A stretch of DNA of 13,476 bases from Myxococcota bacterium (GTDB taxonomy: Bacteria > Myxococcota_A > Polyangia > HGW-17 > JAJRWW01): contig JAJRWW010000479.1 of the NCBI GenBank assembly GCA_024276595.1, positions 1-13,476 on the forward strand, in the 5' to 3' direction. The position numbers were made by a program, and so were the translations under genes. The number at the start of each line of letters is the position of its first letter. Position 1 is the stretch's first letter. Shown here piece after piece: positions 1-8,648 of the stretch. The notes beneath the pieces are model-generated. The model did not search any database, was not told the DNA's origin, and was given only the letters and a program-made list of their open reading frames with translations.

Positions 1-314
1 TAGGCCTCCTCGAAGGCCCTGGCGGCCTTCTCATCTCCCGCCAGGCAGGCGCAGGCCAGGTACAGGTCCGCCGTCCTGAGCCGGTCAAGCTGCTCCAGGA
101 CCCCCTCCCTGGAATCCAGCCGGCTCGCCAAAAAAGCCCAGTAGGCCTCCTCCTCCACAGCGACCCCGGGCCAGGCCAGGCGGGCCTGGCGGAGAATCTC
201 TCGGAGACGCTCCCCCAGAGCCTCTACCAAGGAGGAGCTGAGCGTGGCCTGCCGCTGGCCAAGGAGGTCCAGGAGCATCTCCGCTGGCCCCAGAGATCGG
301 TCGTCTTCTGTCAT
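1..314 (-). CDS. ECF-like RNA polymerase sigma factor, N-terminal part (runs off the window)
   Basis: About 104 residues are visible, beginning MTEDDRSLGPAEM. The stretch 'ADLYLACACLAGDEKAARAFEEA' style end (seen as DLYLACACLAGD then AARAFEE), preceded by 'ARLAWPGVAVEEE', matches the N-terminal extension and start of sigma region 2 that I know from many myxobacterial sigma-70/ECF factors. There it comes just before the promoter-melting helices, which lie outside this window. The start is supported by a GGAGGGG ribosome site about five bases upstream. The ATG overlaps the TGA of the kinase gene in an ATGA junction, so translation is probably coupled. The expected role is to direct RNA polymerase to target promoters under control of the kinase/zinc-finger protein. 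Family assignment rests on the N-terminus only; the DNA-binding regions cannot be checked. Confidence 0.66.
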   Translation of the reverse strand, partial: MTEDDRSLGPAEMLLDLLGQRQATLSSSLVEALGERLREILRQARLAWPGVAVEEEAYWAFLASRLDSREGVLEQLDRLRTADLYLACACLAGDEKAARAFEEA

Positions 315-2881
315 GGAGGCCCCTCCGTTGATGCACGTCCCGGCCGAGGGCGCGCCCCACCCCCCGGACCGCCCCACCTCGGCCGGTGCCTGGGTCTGCC
401 CTCGCTGCTGCGTCGAGCCGCCCACAGCAGCAGCCGCAGGTCCACGAGCGCCCCTGCTCCGGCGGCTCGCGTGGGGCGCCCGGCGCCCGGGCGTCCCTCT
501 CCACGCCCTGCTCCCTTCCCCGCGACCGCCCTGCCAGCAGAGCCTCTCCTGGTCCCCAGGGCAAGCAGCGCCGCTCCCGTGGCCAGCGACCAGATACGCG
601 CTCCCCTACGCCAGGTCACCGCGCCTAGCTGGCGCCCGTCCGAAGAGCAGCGGAGCTCGTCAACTGGCAGTGGGTGGCCGGTGAGGGTCCTCCGCAAGGA
701 ACCGGAGCGCCTTGCCCACACCCTCACCTCTCCGTCCGCCGAGCCGCTGGCCAAGAACCCGTCCCGCGCACAGAACACCAGCGCCCTCACCGGCGCCCGG
801 TGACCGGTGAGGCGCCGCAGCAGCACCCCCCGGCGCGCATCCCACATCTCGGCCACGCGCCCGGTGGCCGCGGCGAGCGTGCGACCATCGGCGGCAAAGG
901 CGAGCGCCCTGGCGGCCTCCGTGGAGGCCCGGAGCGTCTGTGTGCGCCTCCCCGTGCGGACATCCCACAGGAGGATCGAGCCGTCACCCAGTGCAACCGC
1001 CAACAGCGAGCCTGCCGGCGAAAGCGCCAGGGTACGCACGGTGGTACCAGCGTTTACCCTGAGCGAGCGCCAACCGTCTGCGCGCCGCCACACGGTGACT
1101 CCCCCCGCGGGGACGGCCGCCGCCACCCATCGACCGTCCGCCGAGCGCGCGATGAGCCCGGTGGAACCGAAGGAGATGCCCCCTGTGGCCACCGGTCGGC
1201 TTCGCCTGGCGGCCCCGGCGAGCAGCTCCGCCGATGTCCTCCGCTCGGTCGAAAAGAGATCCTGCTCCTGTCGTCTCCTGGCGGCCTCCCGGCGGTAAGC
1301 CATGCCCAAGAGTATGATGCCTCCCAGGGCGCAGGCCAGCAGCAGCACCAGCACCGGGATGGCCATCCCCAGGCGCTCGCTCTCCCGCCGGCCCCTGGCG
1401 TGTCGATCCCTCGCTCCCTCCTCCAGCAGCCCTGCCTCCCCGTGCCCCCTGGAGCGGGCTCCCTTCCGGCGCCCTCCTCTCGCTCCGGCCACCTGCCGGG
1501 CCAGCTCCATGGCCGAGGCCTGCCGCGCATCCTTGTCTCGCCTCAGGGCCATCTCCGCCACGGCGGCCAGCTCCCCCGGGACATCGGGGCAGCGGCCTTG
1601 CAGCGGGACGATGGGGCTCGTGAGCACCTTCGCGACGATGTCGGCGGCGGATCTTCCCTCGTGGGGCGGCTCCCCGCACAGGAGGGTGTACAGCACGGCT
1701 CCCAGGCCCCAGATGTCCGAGCGCTCGTCCACCTGGTCCAGCTCTCCGGCGGCCTGCTCCGGGCTCATGTAGGCTGGCGTGCCCAGGGACATGCCCAGCT
1801 CCGTCAGAGCCTCCTCCTCCTCGAAGTGGCTCCGGCGGACGCCCGAGTCGCTGGGCAGCATGGCGGTCTTGGCCAGCCCCCAGTCCAGGAGCACCGTCTC
1901 CCCGAACTCGCCAATGAGCACGTTCTCCGGCTTGATGTCCCTGTGCAGCACCCCCTGGCTGTGGGCGTAGGCTATCCCATGACACAGATCCTGGAAATGG
2001 GGCAGCAGCTCCAGACGATCAGCCAGGTCCGGGCGGGCAGCGATCTCCTCGGCGAGGGTCTTGCCACGCACCAGGGGCATGGTGTAGTAGAGCGTGCCGT
2101 CCACCCGGCGGCCGGTCTCGTACACGTGGACGATGGACGGGTGGGTCAGCCGCCCGGCGATGCGAGCCTCGCGCAGGAACCTGCGGGCCAGCAGCGCCTT
2201 CTCCTTTGCCCCGTGGGGACGCCCCCCAGGACCGGGAGATGTGATCAGCTCCTTGAAGGCCACCTCCCTTCCCATGAAGGTGTCGTAGGCCACCAGGATC
2301 CGCGCCTGCCCTCCCCGCCGATGCTCGGACTTGATCTGGTAGCGCCCCTCTGGCTCTATGGGCACCCGCTTGCGAGAGTGGCGCGAGCCCTCCAGCAGGG
2401 CCACCCGGGGGCGACGCTTCCCCGTGAAGGAGACCTCTCGAGCGTCCTCGTGGGGCTCCTTCGCCGGTTCCAGCCGCGACCCGCCACTCTCTGCGGCCCC
2501 TGCTTCTGCCCATGCTCCCGCCCCGGGTCTAACCTTGGCCTCCGGCCCGGGCTCGGATCCGGACGCATCTTCGGCTCCAGCGCCAACCTCCCGGCTTCCA
2601 CCGGCGAGCTCGCTCTCTCCGCTGCCTGCTGCTCTCTGCTGGGCGAGGTCCGCGCCAGGGCTCCCCTCCAAGCTCGCCTGCGCGCCAGCATCCTGCTCCG
2701 ACGTGGGAGCTGGACGCGCGGAGTGGCCCTCCTCCCTGGCGGCATCGGCCTTTGCCAGCTCCACCACCAGAAAGCGGCAGGCAGGGCAGCCGTCGAGGTG
2801 CCGCTCCACCAGCTCCACCTCTCTCTCGGGCAACAGACCGCTCAGAAAGCCTACAACCTGGTTGGTGCTCAGACAGGTCAT
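311..2881 (-). CDS. Membrane Ser/Thr protein kinase with N-terminal anti-sigma-type zinc finger and C-terminal WD40 repeats
   Basis: An 856-residue protein. Residues 1-50 resemble a zf-HC2 anti-sigma zinc finger (H28, C32, C35 in HLDGCPAC). A low-complexity acidic/Ala linker follows. The Hanks-type kinase spans about 181-465: a modified glycine loop (RRGGQAR), K210 in VAFKEL, catalytic D315 in HRDIKPEN, D333 in DWG replacing DFG, and SPE at 373-375 in GTPAYMSPEQ. One transmembrane helix at about 507-527 is followed by at least four WD40-like repeats (about 576-771, with WD/VW ends and TGH turns), so the propeller should be extracytoplasmic. The last 75 or so residues are Arg/Gly/Ala/Pro-rich and show no fold. 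I chose ATG 2881 over an in-frame TTG 42 bases upstream, which sits almost on the preceding stop codon. Inferred role: phospho-signalling that also controls the sigma factor encoded next to it. Confidence 0.9.
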   Translation of the reverse strand: MTCLSTNQVVGFLSGLLPEREVELVERHLDGCPACRFLVVELAKADAAREEGHSARPAPTSEQDAGAQASLEGSPGADLAQQRAAGSGESELAGGSREVGAGAEDASGSEPGPEAKVRPGAGAWAEAGAAESGGSRLEPAKEPHEDAREVSFTGKRRPRVALLEGSRHSRKRVPIEPEGRYQIKSEHRRGGQARILVAYDTFMGREVAFKELITSPGPGGRPHGAKEKALLARRFLREARIAGRLTHPSIVHVYETGRRVDGTLYYTMPLVRGKTLAEEIAARPDLADRLELLPHFQDLCHGIAYAHSQGVLHRDIKPENVLIGEFGETVLLDWGLAKTAMLPSDSGVRRSHFEEEEALTELGMSLGTPAYMSPEQAAGELDQVDERSDIWGLGAVLYTLLCGEPPHEGRSAADIVAKVLTSPIVPLQGRCPDVPGELAAVAEMALRRDKDARQASAMELARQVAGARGGRRKGARSRGHGEAGLLEEGARDRHARGRRESERLGMAIPVLVLLLACALGGIILLGMAYRREAARRRQEQDLFSTERRTSAELLAGAARRSRPVATGGISFGSTGLIARSADGRWVAAAVPAGGVTVWRRADGWRSLRVNAGTTVRTLALSPAGSLLAVALGDGSILLWDVRTGRRTQTLRASTEAARALAFAADGRTLAAATGRVAEMWDARRGVLLRRLTGHRAPVRALVFCARDGFLASGSADGEVRVWARRSGSLRRTLTGHPLPVDELRCSSDGRQLGAVTWRRGARIWSLATGAALLALGTRRGSAGRAVAGKGAGRGEGRPGAGRPTRAAGAGALVDLRLLLWAARRSSEGRPRHRPRWGGPGGGARPRPGRASTEGPP

Positions 2882-2913
2882 TGCGCTGTAGAAGGCGCCA
2901 GGTCGAAGGCAGG

Positions 2914-4002
2914 TCAGTCGCAACCGATGCGGCTGGTGGAGACCACCACGTCGTCGAACCAGACCTGGTTGGAGTGGCCATTGGCGTCGCTCTCGGTGAT
3001 GTAGTGCTGGAGCCGCACCCGGTTGAGGGCCAGCTCAGAGACGGTGCGCCACATCATCGCGCCCACCTCGTGTACCAGGACGTCGTCCACCCAGTAGGCC
3101 ATGTAGCCGTCATGCTCGTTGGGGGTGTTCGCCGTCATGGTCATCTCCAGGCAGAACCAGCGGCCCACGGGGAAGGCCACGGGGGGATCCGGGGCGTAGT
3201 TGTTGCCCCAGCAGCACTGCTGCTGCTGATCGCACGTGGGAAGCCCCTTTCCCTCGCACTCGGCGCAAATGGCCGCCACATCGGCGTAGTTGCCACAGTT
3301 GGTGTCGCAGCTCATCTCCGGGTGATAGGTGTAGAAGAAGCTCTCGTGGCTGCCCTCCCTGAAGTCCACCGTGGTGCCCATGGCGAGCTCCCCGCTTGGC
3401 AGGCAGCCGGCGGTCCCGTGGTACCAGTAGTCGTCGGGCTGGCTGCCGCCGATGTTCAGGAAATGGTGCACGTACTGGTGGTCGGTGGCAAAGCGCACCC
3501 ACGCGCGGAAGTAGAGCGTCTCATAGCTCCGCTGGTAGCAGTTTACCTCCTGGGGCCCATCGCAGGCTCTCCAGTCGAGCCCGGAGCCCCTGTAGCCAGA
3601 GGCGGCAGCCGCGGGGTAGTGGATGGCCCAGGCGCCGCCATGAACCTGGGCGCTGGACAGGTCGATACGGCCGCGATCGTCCTCCCCGTGGGCCGCCAGG
3701 AAGTCCGACTGGGCGAACCAGGTGGCAAAGTCGCCGCTCCCCGCCTCAAAGTCCTCGCACAGGAGCCAGTCGGGATGCCAGTTGTCGCAGTCGTACTGGG
3801 TGCTCGTCCCGGCGTCGCCCGTGGGTCCGGCGTCGAACAAAACGGCGGCGTCGCCCTGCACGGACCCGTCACCCTGGTGGTCGTTGTTGCTCCCGGACGA
3901 GCTGTCGCCGCAGGCGGCCCAGGGCAAGCAAATGACAAGCAGCGCTACTCCGCGCGCAGCGCCCAGCCTTTGGGCCCTATCGCCATGATGTCGTGTGCAC
4001 AT
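2914..4002 (-). CDS. Secreted Cys-rich lipoprotein with a concanavalin-like (polysaccharide lyase-like) fold
   Basis: A 362-residue protein. The start is fixed by an AGGGAGG ribosome site about eight bases before ATG 4002. Residues 1-31 form a signal peptide with a lipobox-like WAAC (C31), followed by a Gly/Ser/Asp/Asn tether. The folded part begins at about residue 71. It contains CEDFEAG near 82, aromatic beta strands (YFRAWVRF, WFCLEMTMT, YWVDDVLV) and ends in VWFDDVVVSTSRIGC. These strand patterns and the closing 'W-hydrophobic-DDVV' resemble jelly-roll carbohydrate-binding or polysaccharide lyase-like proteins common in myxobacteria. That fold is an inference and no catalytic residues are assigned. 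Many cysteines, some in CC and CxxC, suggest disulphides. The gene lies 32 bases upstream of the kinase on the same strand, so the two are probably co-transcribed. Confidence 0.8.
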   Translation of the reverse strand: MCTRHHGDRAQRLGAARGVALLVICLPWAACGDSSSGSNNDHQGDGSVQGDAAVLFDAGPTGDAGTSTQYDCDNWHPDWLLCEDFEAGSGDFATWFAQSDFLAAHGEDDRGRIDLSSAQVHGGAWAIHYPAAAASGYRGSGLDWRACDGPQEVNCYQRSYETLYFRAWVRFATDHQYVHHFLNIGGSQPDDYWYHGTAGCLPSGELAMGTTVDFREGSHESFFYTYHPEMSCDTNCGNYADVAAICAECEGKGLPTCDQQQQCCWGNNYAPDPPVAFPVGRWFCLEMTMTANTPNEHDGYMAYWVDDVLVHEVGAMMWRTVSELALNRVRLQHYITESDANGHSNQVWFDDVVVSTSRIGCD

Positions 4003-4306
4003 GATGGTAATCCTCCCTGCCCAGGATAACCCACTCCCACCCGAGACCCGTCGTTTTTTTTTGCAACAGCCAGCCAGGGGGCGTGTCCATGGGGTGAACA
4101 AGGCAACGCCTCGGTCCTGGAGGCCGCTGCTTTTCGGACGAGCTGGCGCTGGTGGCGCCGGGTTGTGGCGAGTGTCCTTTCCCAAACAAGGAGGGGGACG
4201 GCCACCAACAATATTAATCCGCGAAGGACCTCATCACACTCGGCACCACCAGCGCTCAGCTCATCCACCCCTTACAGCGCCCATGCGGCAATGAGCCAGC
4301 GGGCAG
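4003..4306. other. Intergenic spacer with possible leader of the lipoprotein gene
   Basis: About 300 bases without a convincing gene. Going upstream from the lipoprotein gene, the minus-strand leader contains an A9 run (T9 on the plus strand at 4054-4062) and an AT-rich patch at 4209-4218 that includes TAATAT on the minus strand (4211-4216). TAATAT could be a -10 box, but no good -35 box is visible at the expected distance (GTGTGA at 17 bases). The open frames here are short and show no protein-like pattern. No hairpin followed by a T run was found after the gene that ends at 4307. Confidence 0.45.
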
Positions 4307-4855
4307 TCACCGCGACAGGGGCGCGTACCTCCCCACGTAGCAGGCGGCGATGGTCTCACAGTCCTCGGAGGCAAAGCAGCTCCGCAACACCGCCAGGCTC
4401 TTGACATGGCGCCGCTGGGTTCGGCGACACAGGTCCACGGCGTCTCCGAGCTTTCTACAGCTCTTTTTCAAAAAGGCCACCCGCCGGCGCACATGGGCGC
4501 GACAGCCGCTGGCGGACTTGAAGGCCAGCAGCCCCAGGGTCACCTCCAGCGACAGGTAGCGCGCTCGAGTGAGCTCCTCCAGCTTGTCGGCCATCCTGCG
4601 CACGGCAGAGTCACAGCGAGTGGCCTTGGCGGCGATGGACACGCAGTCGGTACCTTGGGCCTGAGCGATCACCTCCCTTGGAACGTCTGCCCTCTGCTCA
4701 CCGCCGCAGGCGCAAATGGCACGGGCCAGCCCGAGGCTCAACCCGAGCGCCAGGAGGCCACCCGACCAGCGGGTCGAGAGCCCCTGAGCCGGGATTATGT
4801 CGGACACCTTCGCTTGCAACGTGGCACCTTTGGAGACTGTCCGAGTATAGCCCAT
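4307..4855 (-). CDS. Small exported Cys-rich helical protein, function unknown
   Basis: From ATG 4855 the product is 182 residues. A GTG start at 4807 (166 residues) fits a signal peptide equally well; neither has a strong ribosome site. The N-terminus carries a hydrophobic segment (GGLLALGLSLGLARA) followed by ICACGG, a signal peptide with a non-canonical lipobox. The mature part has eight more cysteines (TDC, TRC, SGC, KSC, DLC, RSC, EDC, AAC) in mostly helical, basic sequence. Spacings such as C-x5-C-x5-C near the end suggest disulphide-linked helical hairpins in the envelope. I recognise no family. It is divergently placed from the Tat-exported protein that starts at 4930, and the two may share a regulatory region. 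Confidence 0.7.
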   Translation of the reverse strand: MGYTRTVSKGATLQAKVSDIIPAQGLSTRWSGGLLALGLSLGLARAICACGGEQRADVPREVIAQAQGTDCVSIAAKATRCDSAVRRMADKLEELTRARYLSLEVTLGLLAFKSASGCRAHVRRRVAFLKKSCRKLGDAVDLCRRTQRRHVKSLAVLRSCFASEDCETIAACYVGRYAPLSR

Positions 4856-4917
4856 GCTGGCAGGAGATAGATCCCCTTGGCCCCCGACACGTATCTTGGG
4901 GTACCATGTGGACGCAC

Positions 4918-4923
4918 AGGAGG
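4918..4923 (+). promoter_or_regulatory. Ribosome binding site fixing the start of the Tat-signal protein
   Basis: A perfect AGGAGG lies six bases before ATG 4930. It favours this ATG over the in-frame ATG at 4906, which would place the ribosome site inside the coding region. Confidence 0.8.
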
Positions 4924-4929
4924 CGCAGT

Positions 4930-5502
4930 ATGAAGAAGATATCTCCGGCCACCGACGCCCAGAGCCCCCCTTCATATCCCTCGGTCATTGACACGGAGCT
5001 GGCCCACGCGAGCCGGCGCGACTTTCTCAGGGCGAGCGTCTCGGCAACCCTCACCGCGGGCGGGCTCCTGCTCGGCGATGCTGGCGCCAACGTGGCCGTC
5101 GCCGCCCCCCGTAAGGCGACGACCTACAGAACCAGCATCTGGGCGAAACGCGGCTACACCTTCCGATACGGCAACTACGTGCTGCAGCGGGTTGTGCTTC
5201 AGTCCAGGAGCAAACGCCTGGTCACCTACCTTGGCGACGCCAAGCACGCCGCCCACGTCGACAAGGCCGTCCGGAAGGTCCTCGACGCGCACACCTGCGA
5301 GGACCTGCTCTCGGGCAAGAGGCTCGTCCGTCTCCAGCGCAGCCTCGCCAGAGCCCTCGTGGCCGTCTACCGCAGGCGCACCGGCCGCCGGGCAGCTCTT
5401 CCCACCGTCGTCATCTTTACTTCTGTCAACAGGTTCCGCGCCTGCAGGGGCAAGTGCCGCCCCACCACTCCCTACTGCAGGGTGCCAAAGAAGCGCTCCT
5501 GA
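4930..5502 (+). CDS. Small basic Tat-exported protein, function unknown
   Basis: A 190-residue protein. The N-terminal region contains a twin-arginine motif, SRRDFL (residues 28-33), then a moderately hydrophobic stretch (LTAGGLLLGDAGANVAVAA) and a probable cleavage after about residue 59. The product is therefore probably exported folded through the Tat system. The mature part is about 130 residues and very rich in Arg and Lys. It has few acidic residues and four cysteines, three of them at the C-terminus (C-x3-C-x6-C, within FRACRGKC and YCRVP), which could bind a metal or form disulphides. I recognise no enzyme family. It is divergent from the Cys-rich exported protein and convergent with the beta-helix gene; the 72-base gap to the latter is C-rich and has no clear terminator. 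Confidence 0.85.
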   Translation: MKKISPATDAQSPPSYPSVIDTELAHASRRDFLRASVSATLTAGGLLLGDAGANVAVAAPRKATTYRTSIWAKRGYTFRYGNYVLQRVVLQSRSKRLVTYLGDAKHAAHVDKAVRKVLDAHTCEDLLSGKRLVRLQRSLARALVAVYRRRTGRRAALPTVVIFTSVNRFRACRGKCRPTTPYCRVPKKRS

Positions 5503-5574
5503 GAGCACCCCCCCCAGCACCCCCTCGGCAGCCCCCCGAACTTTGGCCCGGAGTGAAGCCAACGCCCCTGGCAG

Positions 5575-6709
<1,135 letters not shown>

Positions 6710-6884
6710 GATCGCCGAAACCCCTTCCAAGTTGGCAGCACTCCGCAATAGCACCACTCCCACCAGGGGAGCGGCGAGGCCTGTCTGGCCACACAGTCAC
6801 CCAACACCTTCCTGGCAAGTGTCGCACAGGATCGCACCAAGCCAAAGCCCCTCGCGAGCCGGGTGCAGATCCCCCAGAAGACCG

Positions 6885-6900
6885 GGCGCCCCGGGGCGCC
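6885..6900. promoter_or_regulatory. Perfect 16-bp palindrome abutting the BRCT gene promoter
   Basis: GGCGCCCC followed directly by its reverse complement GGGGCGCC. It ends one base before the -35 box of the BRCT gene, which is where an operator or activator site would sit. The regulator is unknown, and in GC-rich DNA a chance palindrome is possible. Confidence 0.45.
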
Positions 6901-6929
6901 TTGATCGATCCTTTGCCCTGCGGGATACT
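6901..6929 (+). promoter_or_regulatory. Sigma-70-type promoter of the BRCT gene
   Basis: TTGATC (6901-6906), a 17-base spacer, then GATACT (6924-6929). Transcription would begin near 6936 and give a leader of about 16 bases. That leader contains the GAGGGAGG ribosome site directly before ATG 6952. Confidence 0.6.
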
Positions 6930-6951
6930 CGCCCTCACTCGAGGGAGGCCC

Positions 6952-8640
6952 ATGCCAAAGAGCCCCGACAGCCCGCCCGACCTTGCAGAAAAGAGCGTCC
7001 TCCTGGCGGGGGTCTTCGACAACATCGGGCGCATGGAGGCTCGCATGGGCCTGCAGCGGCTTGGCGCCCGGGTGGTCACCAAGCTCGAACCGCCTCCCGA
7101 CTACGTGGTGGCCGGTGTCAAGGGAGGACCCAGGCTGGAGCAGGCGCTGGCCATGGGGGTCCCTCACCTGGATGAGGCCGCGCTCCTGGCCTTGCTCAGG
7201 GGCGGCCAGCCCGACGGAGGCCCACCCGGAGAGCAGCGCGCGGAGGGGCTCCTCGGGGAGAGCCAGGGGCACCTGGCCACGGCCCATGCAGGGACGCCGC
7301 TGCCCGACCTCAACGGCGCCGTGGTGGTCATCGCCGGGCGGCCAAGATGCCTGGAGAGGCCCGTGGCGAAAAGAAAGCTGGAGCAGCTCGGCGCGACGGT
7401 CGCAGACAGGCTCGACAGCACCGTGAGCCACGTGGTGGTCGGAGAGGGTGGCGGCCCTACCCTCTTCGCTGCCAAGGAGCAGGGGATCCCGCTCCTGGAC
7501 GAGCAGACCCTCATGGCGCTCGTGGCCAGGCTCCCGGAGGATGAGCCCCCAGAGGCCCAGGGGGGTGAGCTGGACCTCCGGGGTGCGCGGGTTGCCATGG
7601 CGGGGAGCCCCACAGGGATGGGGCGAGATCGAGCCATCCGCCTGCTGGAGCGACTGGGAGCCACGGTGACAGGCGACCTGGACCGCAACGTCACCTGCGT
7701 CTTCGCCTGCGAGGGCGGTGCATCCACTCTCTTTCGAGCCAAGCAGCTCGGCATCAGGGAGGTGGACGAGGCGACCCTGGTGGAGCTGCTCACCGGGCTG
7801 GCCGACGAGGAGGAGCCCCAGCCATCCCTCGGGCAGGAGCTCTCTCCTGGCGACCTCGCCGGCAAGAAGGTGCTCATCGCCGGGGCTCTCGAGAAGGTGG
7901 GGCGCGTCGAGGCGCGCCAAAAGCTGAAGCTCCTGGGCGCAGAGCTGGTAGACGAGATCACAGAGGATGTCGCCTTCGTGGTGGCCGGAGAGGGAGGCGG
8001 AAGGAACCTCTTTTTGGCCAGGGAGGCGGGCCTGCCCGTCCTGGAGGAGACCCGGCTGCTGACCCTGCTGGCCAGGGCTCCGGCTGTCGCCCAGGACACG
8101 CAGGTCAGCACACCAGAGCCCGAGAATCTCGCCGGTCTGCGCGTCCTGCTGGCCGGTCGCCTCCCTGGCATCCACCGCGCCATGGCCAGGCGGAAGCTGG
8201 AGCGAATGGGCGCGAGGGTGCTGGACGAGGTGGACGAGGGAGCCGACCTCGTCTTCGCTGGCGAGGGGGGTGGGCGGAACCTGCTGTTGGCCAGGCAGAG
8301 GGGGCTGGACATTCTGGACGCGAGATCCCTTGGGGAGCTGCTGGCCCGGATACCCGAAGGGGCGCCAGGAGACGACGCTCCTGCCGAGCCCCCAAAGCTC
8401 CGCGGAAAGACCGTGGCCATATCCGGCAGGCTCGAGCGCATGAGCCGCAAGGAGGCGGCAAGGCTCCTGGAGTCACTGGGCGCCGAGGTGGTCGAGAGCG
8501 TGGACGACTCACCAGACATCCTGGTGACCGGGAGCGGCGCGCCCAGGGCCCTTTTCATCGCCCGACAGCAGTCCATCCCGGTGCTCCCCGAGGAGACCCT
8601 GCTGGAGATCCTGAGCAGGAGCCAGACCCTTCCCACGTGA
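6952..8640 (+). CDS. Protein of six tandem BRCT domains
   Basis: A 562-residue protein built of six copies of a unit of about 72 residues at roughly 11-82, 120-191, 209-280, 302-373, 393-464 and 483-554, joined by Pro/Glu-rich linkers. Each copy follows the BRCT pattern of bacterial NAD-dependent DNA ligase: L-x-G-x-x-V-x-h-A/S-G, then R-x-x-A-x-x-x-L-E-x-L-G-A, then a V-V-x-G-E-G-G-G strand-turn, then LF-A-K/R-x-x-G-h-x-h-L-D/E-E-x-x-L-x-x-L-L. The aromatic residue common in eukaryotic BRCT domains is absent. No ligase, nuclease, polymerase or membrane segment is present. BRCT domains bind phosphopeptides, DNA ends or each other, so a scaffold in DNA repair or phospho-signalling is a reasonable guess. 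I chose ATG 6952 for its GAGGGAGG site. The gene is convergent with the transporter, with only eight bases between the stop codons. Confidence 0.88.
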   Translation: MPKSPDSPPDLAEKSVLLAGVFDNIGRMEARMGLQRLGARVVTKLEPPPDYVVAGVKGGPRLEQALAMGVPHLDEAALLALLRGGQPDGGPPGEQRAEGLLGESQGHLATAHAGTPLPDLNGAVVVIAGRPRCLERPVAKRKLEQLGATVADRLDSTVSHVVVGEGGGPTLFAAKEQGIPLLDEQTLMALVARLPEDEPPEAQGGELDLRGARVAMAGSPTGMGRDRAIRLLERLGATVTGDLDRNVTCVFACEGGASTLFRAKQLGIREVDEATLVELLTGLADEEEPQPSLGQELSPGDLAGKKVLIAGALEKVGRVEARQKLKLLGAELVDEITEDVAFVVAGEGGGRNLFLAREAGLPVLEETRLLTLLARAPAVAQDTQVSTPEPENLAGLRVLLAGRLPGIHRAMARRKLERMGARVLDEVDEGADLVFAGEGGGRNLLLARQRGLDILDARSLGELLARIPEGAPGDDAPAEPPKLRGKTVAISGRLERMSRKEAARLLESLGAEVVESVDDSPDILVTGSGAPRALFIARQQSIPVLPEETLLEILSRSQTLPT

Positions 8641-8648
8641 GCGAGCCG

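Noticed and set aside
674..3004. Plus-strand open frame of 776 residues antisense to the kinase
   Set aside because: It lies opposite a gene with clear kinase, zinc-finger and WD40 motifs, and its own translation is Pro/Arg/Gln-rich without any fold. Long antisense frames are expected at this GC content.
2752..4029. Plus-strand open frame of 425 residues antisense to the lipoprotein
   Set aside because: Val/Ala/Gly-rich shadow of the minus-strand gene, which has a signal peptide, ribosome site and Cys-rich fold.
4054..4062. T9 run on the plus strand as an intrinsic terminator
   Set aside because: There is no plus-strand gene upstream and no stable hairpin directly before it. On the minus strand it is just an A run in the leader of the lipoprotein gene.
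3945..4268. Minus-strand 107-residue frame with a hydrophobic start (LRGLILLVAVPLLVW)
   Set aside because: It overlaps the lipoprotein start in another frame, and the sequence after the hydrophobic part looks like untranslated leader.
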